Assembly: GCA_965116325.1 (NCBI GenBank)
Contig: OZ220675.1
Span: forward strand, 992,001 to 1,056,000
Origin: JAGWBF01 sp965116325
GTDB taxonomy: Bacteria; Chloroflexota; Dehalococcoidia; Lucifugimonadales; JAGWBF01
Direction of reading: 5' to 3'
Length of the DNA stretch: 64,000 bases
The translations under genes were made by a program, and so were the position numbers. Below, in pieces: positions 36,720 to 45,572 of this stretch. The notes under the pieces were generated by a model that saw only the letters and a program-made list of their open reading frames with translations, searched no databases and was not told where the DNA came from. Position 1 is the stretch's first letter, and every line of letters starts with the position of its first letter.

Positions 36720-37379
36720 TCAGCTTTGCTTGGGGGTGATGGTCACCCGCCGTCCATCACCGACGCCGCTGCTCTCCGTGGTGACCCTGGGGTGCTCAGC
36801 AAGGGCGACGTGGATGACCCGCCTCTCGGCAGCCTGCATAGGCTCCAGGGGTATGGCCTTGCCCGACTGGGCCACCCGATCGGCCACGCGGAAGGCCAGC
36901 TCCCGCAAGGAGTTGTGGCGCCTCTCCCTGTAGCGTTCTATGTCCAAGACCACCCGCACCGACTCCTGCTGCATCCGCTTGCGGACCAAGGTGTTGACCA
37001 GGAACTGCAACGCTCGCAGGGTCTCTCCCTGGCGGCCAATGAGCAGGCCTGAGTCTTCGCCGGTGATGTCCACGATGGGACCGCCAGTGTCCGGGTCCCT
37101 GGCCACCCTGAGGGTAGCCAAGGTTCGCGCGCCTGCGGTGGACAGGAGCTTGTTCACCACTTCCATAGCGGTGGAAGCTGCATGTTCCGAGGGTGGAAGT
37201 TTCCTTACCCTTACCCGGGCGGGCTCGGAGCCTATGCCAAGAAAGCCCTGCTTACCTTGGCTTAGGACCTCTATTTCGGCTTCTTCCCGGCTTGCGTCGA
37301 GCTCCTTCAGGGCCATCTCGACGGCTTCTTCGACGGTTTTTGCGGACCGGTCCACCTGTTCCATCTCCATCGCTTTCAT
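36720..37379 (-). CDS. jag: Jag/KhpB RNA-binding protein
   Basis: A 219-aa protein of the SpoIIIJ-associated (Jag/KhpB) family. It has an N-terminal Jag-N domain (AKTVEEAVEMALKELDASREEAEIEVL, ending GFLGIGSEPARVRV), a KH domain (VDITGEDSGLLIGRQGETLRALQ) and an R3H domain (RERRHNSLRELAFRVADRV ... HVALAEHPRVTTES). It binds RNA and works with KhpA and YidC. ATG 37379 with GAAGGAG upstream is chosen; the frame extends to 37463 with a basic stretch that is a shadow of yidC. It overlaps the 3' end of yidC by 128 bp, which is unusually long. Confidence 0.92.
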   Translation of the reverse strand: MKAMEMEQVDRSAKTVEEAVEMALKELDASREEAEIEVLSQGKQGFLGIGSEPARVRVRKLPPSEHAASTAMEVVNKLLSTAGARTLATLRVARDPDTGGPIVDITGEDSGLLIGRQGETLRALQFLVNTLVRKRMQQESVRVVLDIERYRERRHNSLRELAFRVADRVAQSGKAIPLEPMQAAERRVIHVALAEHPRVTTESSGVGDGRRVTITPKQS

Positions 37380-38166
37380 TCTCCTTCGATTCCTCCTCCG
37401 AGGCCGCCTGCAAAATGGGCTGGGCCTGGGGGGCATCTTTCGCAAATAAGGGGCCCCAATCACCGGTTATGAAGTACTGGATGAGCACGCCGGCAACGTT
37501 GGACACAGTCCAGTACACCGCCAGACCGCTGGGGAAGGTGAGGGTAATAAACCCCAACATGATGGGCATCATCCACAGCATCATCTTGTTGGTCTGGGCC
37601 TGCCGTGGGTCCGCCGACGGGGTCATGGTCATCTTCTGCTGAAGCCAAGTCGAAGCACCCACCAGGACGGGAAGCACTATATTGGTAGGATCCGGGGCAG
37701 CCAGGTCCAGCCACAGGAAGTCCGGGTTGAGCGGTATGGCCACATCGGAAAAGGGGTTCCAAGAGTAGAGTCTTTGAGCAAGTCCCACCAGATCGTCGGG
37801 GTTGGTGCCCAAGCTCTTGATCAGCACCCTGAACAAAGCCACCCAGACCAGCATCTGGATGACGAGGGGCCCCAGGCATCCCAGGGGGTTTACCCCAGCT
37901 TCCCTCCACATCGCCTGCATAGCCTTGGTGCGTTCCCCTGGGTCCTTGATCTCCTGGATCTTCTTCATCCGGGGCTGCATCTCCGACATCGCCCGCATCT
38001 GCTTGATCTGCCGGACGTGCAGCGGGAGGGTGACGACCCGGACGATAATGGTGAAGACGATGATAGCCAGCCCGAAGTTGCTGAACAGCAGGCTGTACAG
38101 CATGACGATGATGTTCAGCATCGGGTTGATCAGCAGGTTGTCGAAAAAGAACCCTATCGCATCCAA
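37252..38166 (-). CDS. yidC: Membrane insertase YidC/Oxa1
   Basis: A 304-aa YidC of the short Oxa1 type without the large periplasmic domain. Hydrophobic segments are at ~20-42, ~105-125, ~160-180 and ~190-225. The conserved core includes VVTLPLHVRQIKQMRAMSEM, NPLGCLGPLVIQMLVWVALF, and TFPSGLAVYWTVSNVAGVLIQ. The conserved groove arginine is R43. The C-terminal ~60 residues are a hydrophilic, Arg-rich tail (KNRRRSRRDGPEGARRK) that probably contacts the ribosome, and the part encoded by the jag overlap. It inserts membrane proteins, with YidD as helper. Confidence 0.94.
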   Translation of the reverse strand: MDAIGFFFDNLLINPMLNIIVMLYSLLFSNFGLAIIVFTIIVRVVTLPLHVRQIKQMRAMSEMQPRMKKIQEIKDPGERTKAMQAMWREAGVNPLGCLGPLVIQMLVWVALFRVLIKSLGTNPDDLVGLAQRLYSWNPFSDVAIPLNPDFLWLDLAAPDPTNIVLPVLVGASTWLQQKMTMTPSADPRQAQTNKMMLWMMPIMLGFITLTFPSGLAVYWTVSNVAGVLIQYFITGDWGPLFAKDAPQAQPILQAASEEESKENESDGDGTGGPVRKNRRRSRRDGPEGARRKPGRSRNRGPKPR

Positions 38167-38179
38167 GGACCCACCATCG

Positions 38180-39475
38180 CTATCTGTCCTTCGTGGAGAA
38201 GTTCCATGCTTCTCGCCAGTCCTCCAGGTCTATTCCACGGACGGAGTTGTCTTCCACCCCCACAAATACGTTTCCTTCGAGGATACTTGGGGAGGCCTTC
38301 ACCCGTCCGCTCAGGTCATGGAAGCCGCCTACCCTTTGACCGTTGCCTGTGTCCAAGCGGAACAGCTTGCCCTCATCGGTGGCTACCACCAGGTCCTCTC
38401 CCTGTACCACCGGCCTGGACACCACCGGAGGACCGTCTTCCAGCTTGGTCTCCCAGACCCGGTTCCCTTGACGGTCCAAGGCATACACCGTGCCGCTCAT
38501 GGAAGAGACGTAGATGTGGTCCTCGTCAGCAACCGGGTCCGCCCAGATCCAGTCGTCGCCTGTGAAGCTCCAGATCAGATCCCCGTCGGATGCCCCCAGG
38601 GCATATACGGTCCTGTCCACGGAACCTGCTACCACCATCTTGCCCGAAGGTCCGTCCAACACGATGGGGCTGCCCATAACTGCCCCGTCAGTCTCGTACT
38701 TCCATAGCAGCCTGCTATCCCCCGGTGCGAGTTCCCTGTCATTGGAAATGGCATACAGGTGCCGGTCCAGAGAGCCCACGTAAACTATATCGTCGGAGAC
38801 GGCGGGGGTGGACCACACCTGACCGTCGGCAGTGAATCTCCACACCAGCCGGTCCCGGCTGCTTCCCGTAGTACTGAAAGCATACACATCGCCATTGTCA
38901 GAGGCGACCAGCACCAAGCTCTCGTCCTCTACCAAGACGGGGGCCCCTACTATGCCTCCCTCGATGGCTGCGCTCCACTCGCCGTCCTGCAGCAGGCCGG
39001 GTCCCTCTGTGATACCGGAGGTAGGCTCCCTGTCCCTCAAAAGGGCGAGGAGCTGGCCGTTCTGCCCGTCCAGGTCTCCCTTGTCGCCGATGTATATGTG
39101 CTCCCGGCCCACCGCCGGCGTGCCGAAGGCGCCATGGTACCGGTCCAGCTCGTGGGTCCACAATATCCTGGGGTTGGCATCCCGGGACACTCCCTCCAAG
39201 GCAAACACAGTTCCTTGGCGGCTAACAACGTACAACCTGCTCTCATCTACGGCGGTAACCGTCCAGCCGTCTCCACCGCTCTCTCCCCATGTGATCAGGC
39301 TGCGCCCGGTACACCCTACCACAGCTAATAAGACCAGCACAGCCAATGAAGCCAAGGCTAGATGGACGGACTTGATGGGTACGTGTGCGAAGGGCACCCG
39401 GGGTCGATTGGGCCTCAGCCGCGGGAGCAGGGAGAACGAGTGACGGAAGGAAAGGTATCTAAGGAACAGGGTCAT
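38180..39475 (-). CDS. PQQ-type beta-propeller repeat lipoprotein
   Basis: A 431-aa predicted lipoprotein. After a basic N-terminus, a hydrophobic stretch ends in the lipobox LLAVVGC near 55. At least six propeller blades follow, each with a V/FYALD-like strand, e.g. VYAFSTTG, YVGSLDRHLYAIS, GSVDRTVYALGASDGDLIWSF and YVSSMSGTVYALDRQG. The fold resembles BamB but also many quinoprotein-like repeats without PQQ. It lies between yidD (17-bp overlap) and yidC (13 bp), not a usual member of this operon. A role in membrane-protein or cell-envelope assembly is suggested by location only. Confidence 0.8.
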   Translation of the reverse strand: MTLFLRYLSFRHSFSLLPRLRPNRPRVPFAHVPIKSVHLALASLAVLVLLAVVGCTGRSLITWGESGGDGWTVTAVDESRLYVVSRQGTVFALEGVSRDANPRILWTHELDRYHGAFGTPAVGREHIYIGDKGDLDGQNGQLLALLRDREPTSGITEGPGLLQDGEWSAAIEGGIVGAPVLVEDESLVLVASDNGDVYAFSTTGSSRDRLVWRFTADGQVWSTPAVSDDIVYVGSLDRHLYAISNDRELAPGDSRLLWKYETDGAVMGSPIVLDGPSGKMVVAGSVDRTVYALGASDGDLIWSFTGDDWIWADPVADEDHIYVSSMSGTVYALDRQGNRVWETKLEDGPPVVSRPVVQGEDLVVATDEGKLFRLDTGNGQRVGGFHDLSGRVKASPSILEGNVFVGVEDNSVRGIDLEDWREAWNFSTKDR

Positions 39476-39668
39476 AGCCCCTTCCCCCCAGGGGGCGGCA
39501 CCTGGACAAGCGCTTCAGGGTCAGCCATGTGCCCTTCAGCATTCCATGGGAGCCAATCGCTTCATAGCAGTACTGGGAGCAGGTAGGGCTGAAGCGGCAA
39601 CTGGAAGGTATGAAAGTGGAAACCGCTCCCCGGTAGACCTGGACCAGTCCCAGCGCCACCCTGCTCAA
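39459..39668 (-). CDS. yidD: Membrane protein insertion efficiency factor YidD
   Basis: A 69-aa YidD with the diagnostic CRFSPTCSQYCYEAI near 24-38, then a C-terminal CRPLGGRGYDPVP. TTG start, two bases after the rnpA stop. It acts at the inner membrane near YidC. Its 3' end overlaps the PQQ lipoprotein gene. Confidence 0.95.
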   Translation of the reverse strand: MSRVALGLVQVYRGAVSTFIPSSCRFSPTCSQYCYEAIGSHGMLKGTWLTLKRLSRCRPLGGRGYDPVP

Positions 39669-39670
39669 CT

Positions 39671-40102
39671 CTAAGCTGTCCCAAGGGGCTGCGGCGATGC
39701 AGGATGGTTGGATCCATTGGGTCGTAGTTGCGAGGACGATTGTGGAGCAGATTCCTGTTCGCTGGGGGCTGCCCCCTCAAGAAGACGTGCCCTGCGGAGT
39801 AGACTCATCGCAGCATCCCTCAGGTGTTGGAAGCTGGCATCGCTGGAGCCCTTCCGGGCTATGAAAACTACGTCCGAACCGCTCCTTACGCTGGCGGAAC
39901 GAACAGTTTCCCTGAGGCGCCTCTTGAGACGGTTCCGCGCGACCGCATTTCCGATACGTTTGCCTGTCACGAAGGCGAACCTGCTGGTATCCAGACCATT
40001 GGGGATAGTGCGTAATACCAACAGTTGATTGGTCACACCGCGGCCGTTCTTGCGAATAGTGGAGAAGTTCTTACGACCCGTAAGCCTCTGCGATCTTTGC
40101 AT
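39671..40102 (-). CDS. rnpA: Ribonuclease P protein component
   Basis: The protein subunit of RNase P, 143 aa. The RNR motif GNAVARNRLKRRLRE lies near 51-65, preceded by the basic N-terminus LTGRKNFSTIRKNGRG. The last ~35 residues (ASPQPLGTA and the preceding Ser/Gln-rich stretch) extend beyond the usual ~110-120 aa. It helps RNase P RNA mature tRNA 5' ends. It lies 17 bp after rpmH in the conserved rpmH-rnpA-yidD-yidC order. Confidence 0.95.
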   Translation of the reverse strand: MQRSQRLTGRKNFSTIRKNGRGVTNQLLVLRTIPNGLDTSRFAFVTGKRIGNAVARNRLKRRLRETVRSASVRSGSDVVFIARKGSSDASFQHLRDAAMSLLRRARLLEGAAPSEQESAPQSSSQLRPNGSNHPASPQPLGTA

Positions 40103-40119
40103 CTAGATCCGGTTGTGGC

Positions 40120-40257
40120 TTAGACAGCCAGTATGTGGCGGCCCTTAAACCGGCGTCGCTTCAGGACCGCACGCCCTCCCCGGGTGCTGTTGCGGGCCAT
40201 GAAACCATGTACTCTTTGGCGTCTTCGTTTCTTTGGTTGGTAGGTACGTTTTGGCAA
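40120..40257 (-). CDS. rpmH: 50S ribosomal protein L34
   Basis: A 45-aa L34: MPKRTYQPKKRRRQRVHGF, then MARNSTRGGRAVLKRRRFKG and a short end HILAV. It starts at a TTG (40257) with AAGGGATG upstream. A nearby ATG at 40262 is out of frame. It is the first gene of the rpmH-rnpA-yidD-PQQ-yidC-jag operon. Confidence 0.95.
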   Translation of the reverse strand: MPKRTYQPKKRRRQRVHGFMARNSTRGGRAVLKRRRFKGRHILAV

Positions 40258-40283
40258 TGCATCATCCCTTGCTGGCGCCGAGG

Positions 40284-40313
40284 ATTATAATTCAGAGGCG
40301 AACCTAGTGTCAA
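40284..40313 (-). promoter_or_regulatory. Promoter of the rpmH-yidC operon
   Basis: Minus-strand TTGACA (40308-40313), 18 nt, TATAAT (40284-40289), 27 bp before the L34 start. It faces tlyA, whose coding region begins on the opposite strand at 40343. Confidence 0.8.
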
Positions 40314-40342
40314 TGAGACCCGGAGGGACCAGCAGGTCGATT

Positions 40343-41098
40343 ATGGCCAAGAGCAAACCCAAGAAGCGGGTGGATGTACTCCTGTTCGAGCGAGGCTTGG
40401 CGGAAAGCCGGGAGCGCGCCCAAGCCCTCATCATGGAAGGGCTGGTGTTTCAGCCCGGCGGCCGGGTGCTTAAGCCGGGAACCCTTATGCCAACCGACGC
40501 CTCCCTGGAGGTGCGGGACACCCTCCCCTACGTGAGCCGGGGAGGACTTAAGCTGGCCCATGCCCTTGACCGCTTCGGCCTGGATGTGTCGGGGTGCACA
40601 GCCCTCGACGTCGGCGCTTCCACCGGGGGATTCACCGACTGCCTGCTGCAGTCGGGGGCGGCAAAGGTCTATGCCGTGGATGTCGGCTATGGTCAGATGG
40701 ACTACCGGATGCGCCAGGACCCCAGGGTTGTGGTCATGGAAAAGGTGAACGCCCGGCACCCCTTCGACCTGATGGACGGGGAAGACCGGTCGCCCCAAGT
40801 CCACCTGGCTACCGTCGACGTTTCCTTCATTTCGGCCACCAAGGTCATTCCCGAGGCTTCCCGCCACCTGGCCCCCAGCGGATCCATGGTCGTGCTGCTG
40901 AAGCCCCAGTTCGAAGCTCTCCGCAATGAAGTCGGCCGGGGAGGCGTCATCAAGGACATAAAGGTCCACACCTTGGTGCTGGCACGCTTCATCCAGTGGG
41001 TCGTCCAGTCAGGCCACAGGCTGCGGGGCTTGGTGGCCAGCCCCATATTTGGGGACAAGGGCAACCGGGAGTTCCTCCTGCTCCTACGGAAATCTTGA
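40343..41098 (+). CDS. tlyA: TlyA-family rRNA 2'-O-methyltransferase
   Basis: A 251-aa TlyA-type protein. The N-terminal S4 RNA-binding domain contains RVDVLLFERGLAESRERAQ and LIMEGLVFQ. A Rossmann methyltransferase domain follows: ALDVGASTGGFTDCLLQSGA near 90-109 (SAM site), VYAVDVGYGQMDYRMRQD, and VVLLKPQFEALRNEVG. TlyA methylates 16S and/or 23S rRNA cytidines and affects capreomycin sensitivity in mycobacteria; some homologues are called hemolysin. ATG 40343 is chosen over a GTG at 40307. Confidence 0.9.
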   Translation: MAKSKPKKRVDVLLFERGLAESRERAQALIMEGLVFQPGGRVLKPGTLMPTDASLEVRDTLPYVSRGGLKLAHALDRFGLDVSGCTALDVGASTGGFTDCLLQSGAAKVYAVDVGYGQMDYRMRQDPRVVVMEKVNARHPFDLMDGEDRSPQVHLATVDVSFISATKVIPEASRHLAPSGSMVVLLKPQFEALRNEVGRGGVIKDIKVHTLVLARFIQWVVQSGHRLRGLVASPIFGDKGNREFLLLLRKS

Positions 41099-41188
41099 AC
41101 TGTCCCCCATATCTGATAAGCTAAATCAGCCCTCTAGAATCTTCGCCATATATCGGCATGGGCACGACAAGAAACCTCTGAGGTTACG

Positions 41189-44100
41189 ATGATCAGGCAG
41201 GTATCCAGCAGGGTCAGCTTCCCCGATCTTGAAAAGGATGTCCTCAGCTTCTGGAAGGAGAAGGACATCTTCCGCCGGACTGAGAGGCACCGGGATGACA
41301 GACCCTTGTTCATGTTGTACGAAGGTCCCCCCACCGCCAACGGCAGCCCGGGCATCCACCATGTACTGGCCCGGGTTTTCAAGGACATCATCTGCCGCTA
41401 CAAGACCATGAAGGGCTACCGCTGCCTGCGCAAGGGTGGCTGGGACACCCACGGCCTCCCCGTGGAGCTCGAAGTGGAGCGAGAGCTGGGCCTCCACTCC
41501 AAGCGGGAGATCGAAGAGTACGGCATAGAACGCTTCAACCAGAAGTGCCGGGAGAGCGTCTTCCGCTACGTCAAAGAGTGGGAGGATATGACCGACCGAA
41601 TAGCATACTGGGTGGATATGGAGAACCCCTACGTAACCTTGGAGAACAGCTACATCGAGACCGGCTGGTGGGTGCTGGGACAGCTATGGGAGAAGGGCCT
41701 GCTCTACCAGGACATCAAAGGCACGCCTCACTGCCCCCGGTGCGTGACCAGCCTGAGCTCCCACGAGGTTGCCCTGGGCTACCAGGAAGATACGCCCGAC
41801 CCATCGGTGTACATCAAGTTCCGGCTTACGGGATTCAACAATACGGTCCGCGCCGGGGAAGCCTTCGACCGATCTTACGACAAGCTGATTGGGCACGGGG
41901 AACCTGTCTATCTCCTGGCGTGGACGACCACCCCCTGGACCCTTCCCGGCAACACGGCCCTCGCCGTAGACGCTACGGCCGACTACAGCTTGGTGGAGGT
42001 GGACGGCCCCAAGGAAACAGAGAAGCAAAGGCTCATCCTAGCCACCCCCCTGCTGGAATCCGTCCTTGGCCCCGAATACAAGGTGCTCGAATCCTTCCCA
42101 GGCAGGAACCTGGTTGGGCTGACCTATGAGCCCCTATACAACCCGTTCGTTTCCGACCTGCCCAGGGGCGCCGTCAGGTGCTTTTCGTCCGGAATGCTGG
42201 TGGACTCGCCCGAGGACTCCCAGGGAAACATCCAGCCTAGCGGCGAGTTCGAGGACTCCTGGCAAGTGCACGACGTGGACTTCGTTTCCATGGAGGACGG
42301 CACGGGAATAGTCCACATCGCCCCCGCCTTCGGCGACGAAGACCTGGGTGTGGGCAGGGAGCGCGACCTGGCATTCGTCCAGTCGGTGGACCAACTGGGC
42401 ATGGTACTAGGCAGCTACTCCTTCGCCGGCAAGTTCGTAAAGGACGCCGATGATGAGATCGCCGCAGACCTGGAGCAACGCGGTCATCTATACCATAAGG
42501 GCATCTACAAGCACACGTACCCATTCTGCTGGCGCTGTAGCAGCCCCCTGCTCTACTATGCCAAACCTTCCTGGTACATCCGCACCACCGCCATAAAGGA
42601 CAGGCTGGTCAGCAGCAACCAGGAGATCAACTGGTATCCCGACTACATCAAGGACGGACGCTTTGGCGAATGGCTGGCCAACAACGTGGACTGGGCCATC
42701 TCCAGGGAACGCTACTGGGGGACCCCGATACCCATCTGGCAGTGCACCGGCGACGGCTGCGCCAACCGGGTTTGCGTCGGCTCCCGGCAAGAGCTGAAAG
42801 AGCTGGCCATCGACGAACACAAGGCCATGGTCGATGATCTCGACCTGCACCGTCCCTACGTGGACCAGGTGCGCCTCCGCTGCCCCACTTGCAGCTCCTC
42901 GATGGAGCGCATACCTGAGGTTATGGATGCCTGGTTCGACTCCGGGGCGATGCCCTACGCCCAGTGGCACTACCCCTTCGAAGATACGGGCATGATGCAG
43001 GACGGGCGCTTCCCCGCCGACTACATCTGCGAGGCTGTGGACCAGACCAGGGGTTGGTTCTACAGCCTCCACGCCCTGTCCGCCCTGCTCACCGGAGGCC
43101 CCAGCTACCGCAACGTCATCTGCCTTGGCCTTATCCTCGATGGCCACGGTCGCAAGATGAGCAAAAGCCAGGGCAACGTGGTAAACCCTTGGGAGGTGCT
43201 GGACCAGCAGGGGGCCGATGCCACCCGCTGGTACCTCTTCACCGCTTCCCATGCCGGCGAGTCCCGGCGCTTCGCCCAGGACTTGGTGAACGAGGTGGTC
43301 CGGCGCTACCTACTGACCCTCTGGAACGTGTACTCCTTCTTCACCACCTACGCCGAGGTGGACAGCTTCCATCCCGACCAGGTGCCCCAGGACTGGAAGC
43401 CCACCGCCGAGCTGGACCGGTGGATACTCTCCGAGGTCAACTATCTGATAGCCCAGACGGACCGGTACATGGAGAGCTACAATCCCACCGACGCGGGCAG
43501 GCGCATCCAGGAGTTCGTCGATGGGCTGTCCAACTGGTACGTGCGCAGGAGCCGGCGCCGGTTCTGGAAGAGCGAGAACGACGACGACAAGCTCTCGGCA
43601 TACGCCACCCTGTACACCTGCCTGGTAGCCCTGAGCAAGCTCATCGCTCCGTTCATGCCCTTTGTCGCCGAGAACATGTACCAAAACCTGGTGTGCTCGG
43701 TGCAGCCTGATGCCGCGGACAGCGTCCACCTGGCGGACTTCCCCGTAGCCGCCGAGGAGCTCATCGACCAGGGCCTCATGGATGCCACACGTTTGGCCAT
43801 GAAGATCTCCAGCATGGGTCGAGGGGCCCGCTCCCGGGCAGGGGTCAAGGTACGCCAACCCCTTCCCAAGCTGCTGGTAAGGCCCCGCTCCTCGGGGGAA
43901 AGCTCCCACCTTGGTCAAGTAGCGCCCCAGATCCTCGATGAGCTGAACATCAAGGAGCTGGAGATACTGGCGGACGAAGGGAACGGCGAGCAGCTTTACC
44001 AGCAAGCCCTGGAAGCCGCCTCCAACCTCAAGAAGAGCAAAGAGCAGGCCGCGGGCTACGTCGAAGCAGTCCTACCCTTGGAGCCCTACTGGGTCAGCCT

Positions 44101-44410
44101 GGAGGGCGGCTACATGGTCGCCCTGGAGACCACCATCACGCCGGAGCTGGCCCTGGAAGGGCTGGCCAGGGAGCTGGTGCACCGCATCCAGGATATGCGG
44201 AAGAAGGCGGGGTTCGAGATTACCGACCATATCCACACCTACTACCAGGGGCCGTCCAGCGTGGACGAGGTCATGACCGCTTTCTCCGGCTACATCATGC
44301 AGGAGACCCTCTCCGAACAGCTTGTCCCAGGAGAGGCGGCCGACGGGGCTTACAACGACACCCAGAGCGTGGACGGCATGGAGGTAGTCCTGGGCGTACG
44401 GCAGGTGTAA
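41189..44410 (+). CDS. ileS: Isoleucyl-tRNA synthetase
   Basis: A 1073-aa class I synthetase. The HIGH-type motif is PGIHHVLARVFKD near 53-65, and the KMSKS motif is KMSKSQGNVV near 657. The editing (CP1) domain contains AWTTTPWTLPGNTALAV near 250, and the C-terminal anticodon-binding domain has CXXC-free hydrophilic ends. Size and the HHVL form of HIGH fit the longer IleRS type shared by Deinococcus-Thermus, actinobacteria and eukaryotes, which is often mupirocin-resistant; resistance is an inference. It stands alone after tlyA, 90 bp downstream. Confidence 0.95.
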   Translation: MIRQVSSRVSFPDLEKDVLSFWKEKDIFRRTERHRDDRPLFMLYEGPPTANGSPGIHHVLARVFKDIICRYKTMKGYRCLRKGGWDTHGLPVELEVERELGLHSKREIEEYGIERFNQKCRESVFRYVKEWEDMTDRIAYWVDMENPYVTLENSYIETGWWVLGQLWEKGLLYQDIKGTPHCPRCVTSLSSHEVALGYQEDTPDPSVYIKFRLTGFNNTVRAGEAFDRSYDKLIGHGEPVYLLAWTTTPWTLPGNTALAVDATADYSLVEVDGPKETEKQRLILATPLLESVLGPEYKVLESFPGRNLVGLTYEPLYNPFVSDLPRGAVRCFSSGMLVDSPEDSQGNIQPSGEFEDSWQVHDVDFVSMEDGTGIVHIAPAFGDEDLGVGRERDLAFVQSVDQLGMVLGSYSFAGKFVKDADDEIAADLEQRGHLYHKGIYKHTYPFCWRCSSPLLYYAKPSWYIRTTAIKDRLVSSNQEINWYPDYIKDGRFGEWLANNVDWAISRERYWGTPIPIWQCTGDGCANRVCVGSRQELKELAIDEHKAMVDDLDLHRPYVDQVRLRCPTCSSSMERIPEVMDAWFDSGAMPYAQWHYPFEDTGMMQDGRFPADYICEAVDQTRGWFYSLHALSALLTGGPSYRNVICLGLILDGHGRKMSKSQGNVVNPWEVLDQQGADATRWYLFTASHAGESRRFAQDLVNEVVRRYLLTLWNVYSFFTTYAEVDSFHPDQVPQDWKPTAELDRWILSEVNYLIAQTDRYMESYNPTDAGRRIQEFVDGLSNWYVRRSRRRFWKSENDDDKLSAYATLYTCLVALSKLIAPFMPFVAENMYQNLVCSVQPDAADSVHLADFPVAAEELIDQGLMDATRLAMKISSMGRGARSRAGVKVRQPLPKLLVRPRSSGESSHLGQVAPQILDELNIKELEILADEGNGEQLYQQALEAASNLKKSKEQAAGYVEAVLPLEPYWVSLEGGYMVALETTITPELALEGLARELVHRIQDMRKKAGFEITDHIHTYYQGPSSVDEVMTAFSGYIMQETLSEQLVPGEAADGAYNDTQSVDGMEVVLGVRQV

Positions 44411-44445
44411 GTGCCTCCGGTGGGGGCCGCGCCCGGTCGGTAGGA

Positions 44446-45198
44446 TTAAAGCGTCGCTATTGCCTGCGTCTGGGCCTCGAAAAGCTGGGCGATTCCCTGC
44501 TCAGCCGAAGCCAGCACATCGTCCACCAGCTTCCGGGGGAAGGGCGCGCCTTCCGTTGCGCCTTGGAGCTCCACCAGCTCCCCTGCGTCGGTCATGGCTA
44601 TGTTGAAGTCCACCTCGGCCCTGGAATCCTCGCCGTAGCACAGGTCCAGCAGCAGCTCACCGTCCACCAGCCCAACGCTGACGGCGGCGATCCTGTGAGT
44701 AAGGGGCACCCGGGGCAGCAGGCGGCTGCGGGTCAGCCCCAGGAGGGCTTGGTACAGGGCCACGTAGGCCCCCGTGATGGCCGCCGTCCTTGTGCCCCCG
44801 TCGGCCTGGATCACATCGCAGTCGATGAGCAGGGCCCTCTCCCCAAGGGCTTCCCGGTCCGTGATCCCCCGCAGGCAGCGACCGATGAGGCGCTGAATCT
44901 CCTGGGTGCGGCCCCGCGGCCTCCCGCTGAGGCCCTCCCTGGCGATCCTGCTGCCCGAAGAGCGGGGCAGCATGGCGTATTCGGCGGTAACCCAACCCTT
45001 TCCCTCGCCCCGCATGAAGGGGGGAACCCTGTCATCCACGGTGGCCGAGCACAGCACCTTGGTCATACCCATCTCGATGAGGGCGGAACCCTCGGCGAAG
45101 GCCAGGTAGCCCGGAGTGATGGTAACCGGCCGGAGTTCATCATTCCTCCGGCCATCTATGCGCGCATTCCCGCCCCCCTGGCTCACAGCTACCCCCAT
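44446..45198 (-). CDS. rph: Ribonuclease PH
   Basis: A 250-aa phosphorolytic 3'-exoribonuclease. Typical signatures are GNARIDGRRNDELRPVTI at the N-terminus, MTKVLCSATVDDRVPPF, the GWVTAEYAMLPRSSGSR loop with SGRPRGRTQEIQRLIGR near 90-106, and DCDVIQADGGTRTAAITGA near 127-145. It trims tRNA 3' ends. Complete and of normal length. Convergent with ileS, 35 bp apart. Confidence 0.95.
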   Translation of the reverse strand: MGVAVSQGGGNARIDGRRNDELRPVTITPGYLAFAEGSALIEMGMTKVLCSATVDDRVPPFMRGEGKGWVTAEYAMLPRSSGSRIAREGLSGRPRGRTQEIQRLIGRCLRGITDREALGERALLIDCDVIQADGGTRTAAITGAYVALYQALLGLTRSRLLPRVPLTHRIAAVSVGLVDGELLLDLCYGEDSRAEVDFNIAMTDAGELVELQGATEGAPFPRKLVDDVLASAEQGIAQLFEAQTQAIATL

Positions 45199-45292
45199 GT
45201 GTTCAGAGATTGGCCACCCAGTATAGCAGATGAACTAAGGACCTCCCCGGATTGAGGCATCCCCCCTCACCCCAGCCCTCTCCCTCCATCTT

Positions 45293-45521
45293 ATCCCCCC
45301 TCCCTTGATGGGAGGGGACTAAGGGGAGGGTGCGCCAAATATCCCCTCCCTTGATGGGAGGGGACTAATGGGAGGGTGCGCCAAATATCCCTCTCCCTTG
45401 ATGGGAGGGGACTAAGGGGAGGGTGCACCAAATATCCCCCCTCCCTTGATGGGAGGGGACTAAGGGGAGGGTGCACCAAATATCCCCCCTCCCTTGATGG
45501 GAGGGGACTAAGGGGAGGGTG
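45293..45521. repeat. Five tandem 46-48-bp palindrome-bearing repeats
   Basis: Five near-identical units, with TCCCTTGATGGGAGGGG starting at 45301, 45347, 45394, 45442 and 45490. Each unit holds a CCCTCCC-TTGAT-GGGAGGG hairpin followed by GACTAAGGGGAGGGTG and CGCCAAATAT or CACCAAATAT. Differences are single bases and runs of C, so the array expanded recently. It belongs to the same family as the repeat at 30595-30634. Confidence 0.9.
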
Positions 45522-45572
45522 ATACGCACCTCCAGGGCACCCTGTCCGTTCCCCTTCGCCGTAATAAGCTCC

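Noticed and set aside
45293..45521. CRISPR array
   Set aside because: The units are tandem with no unique spacers, each contains its own palindrome, and there are no cas genes.
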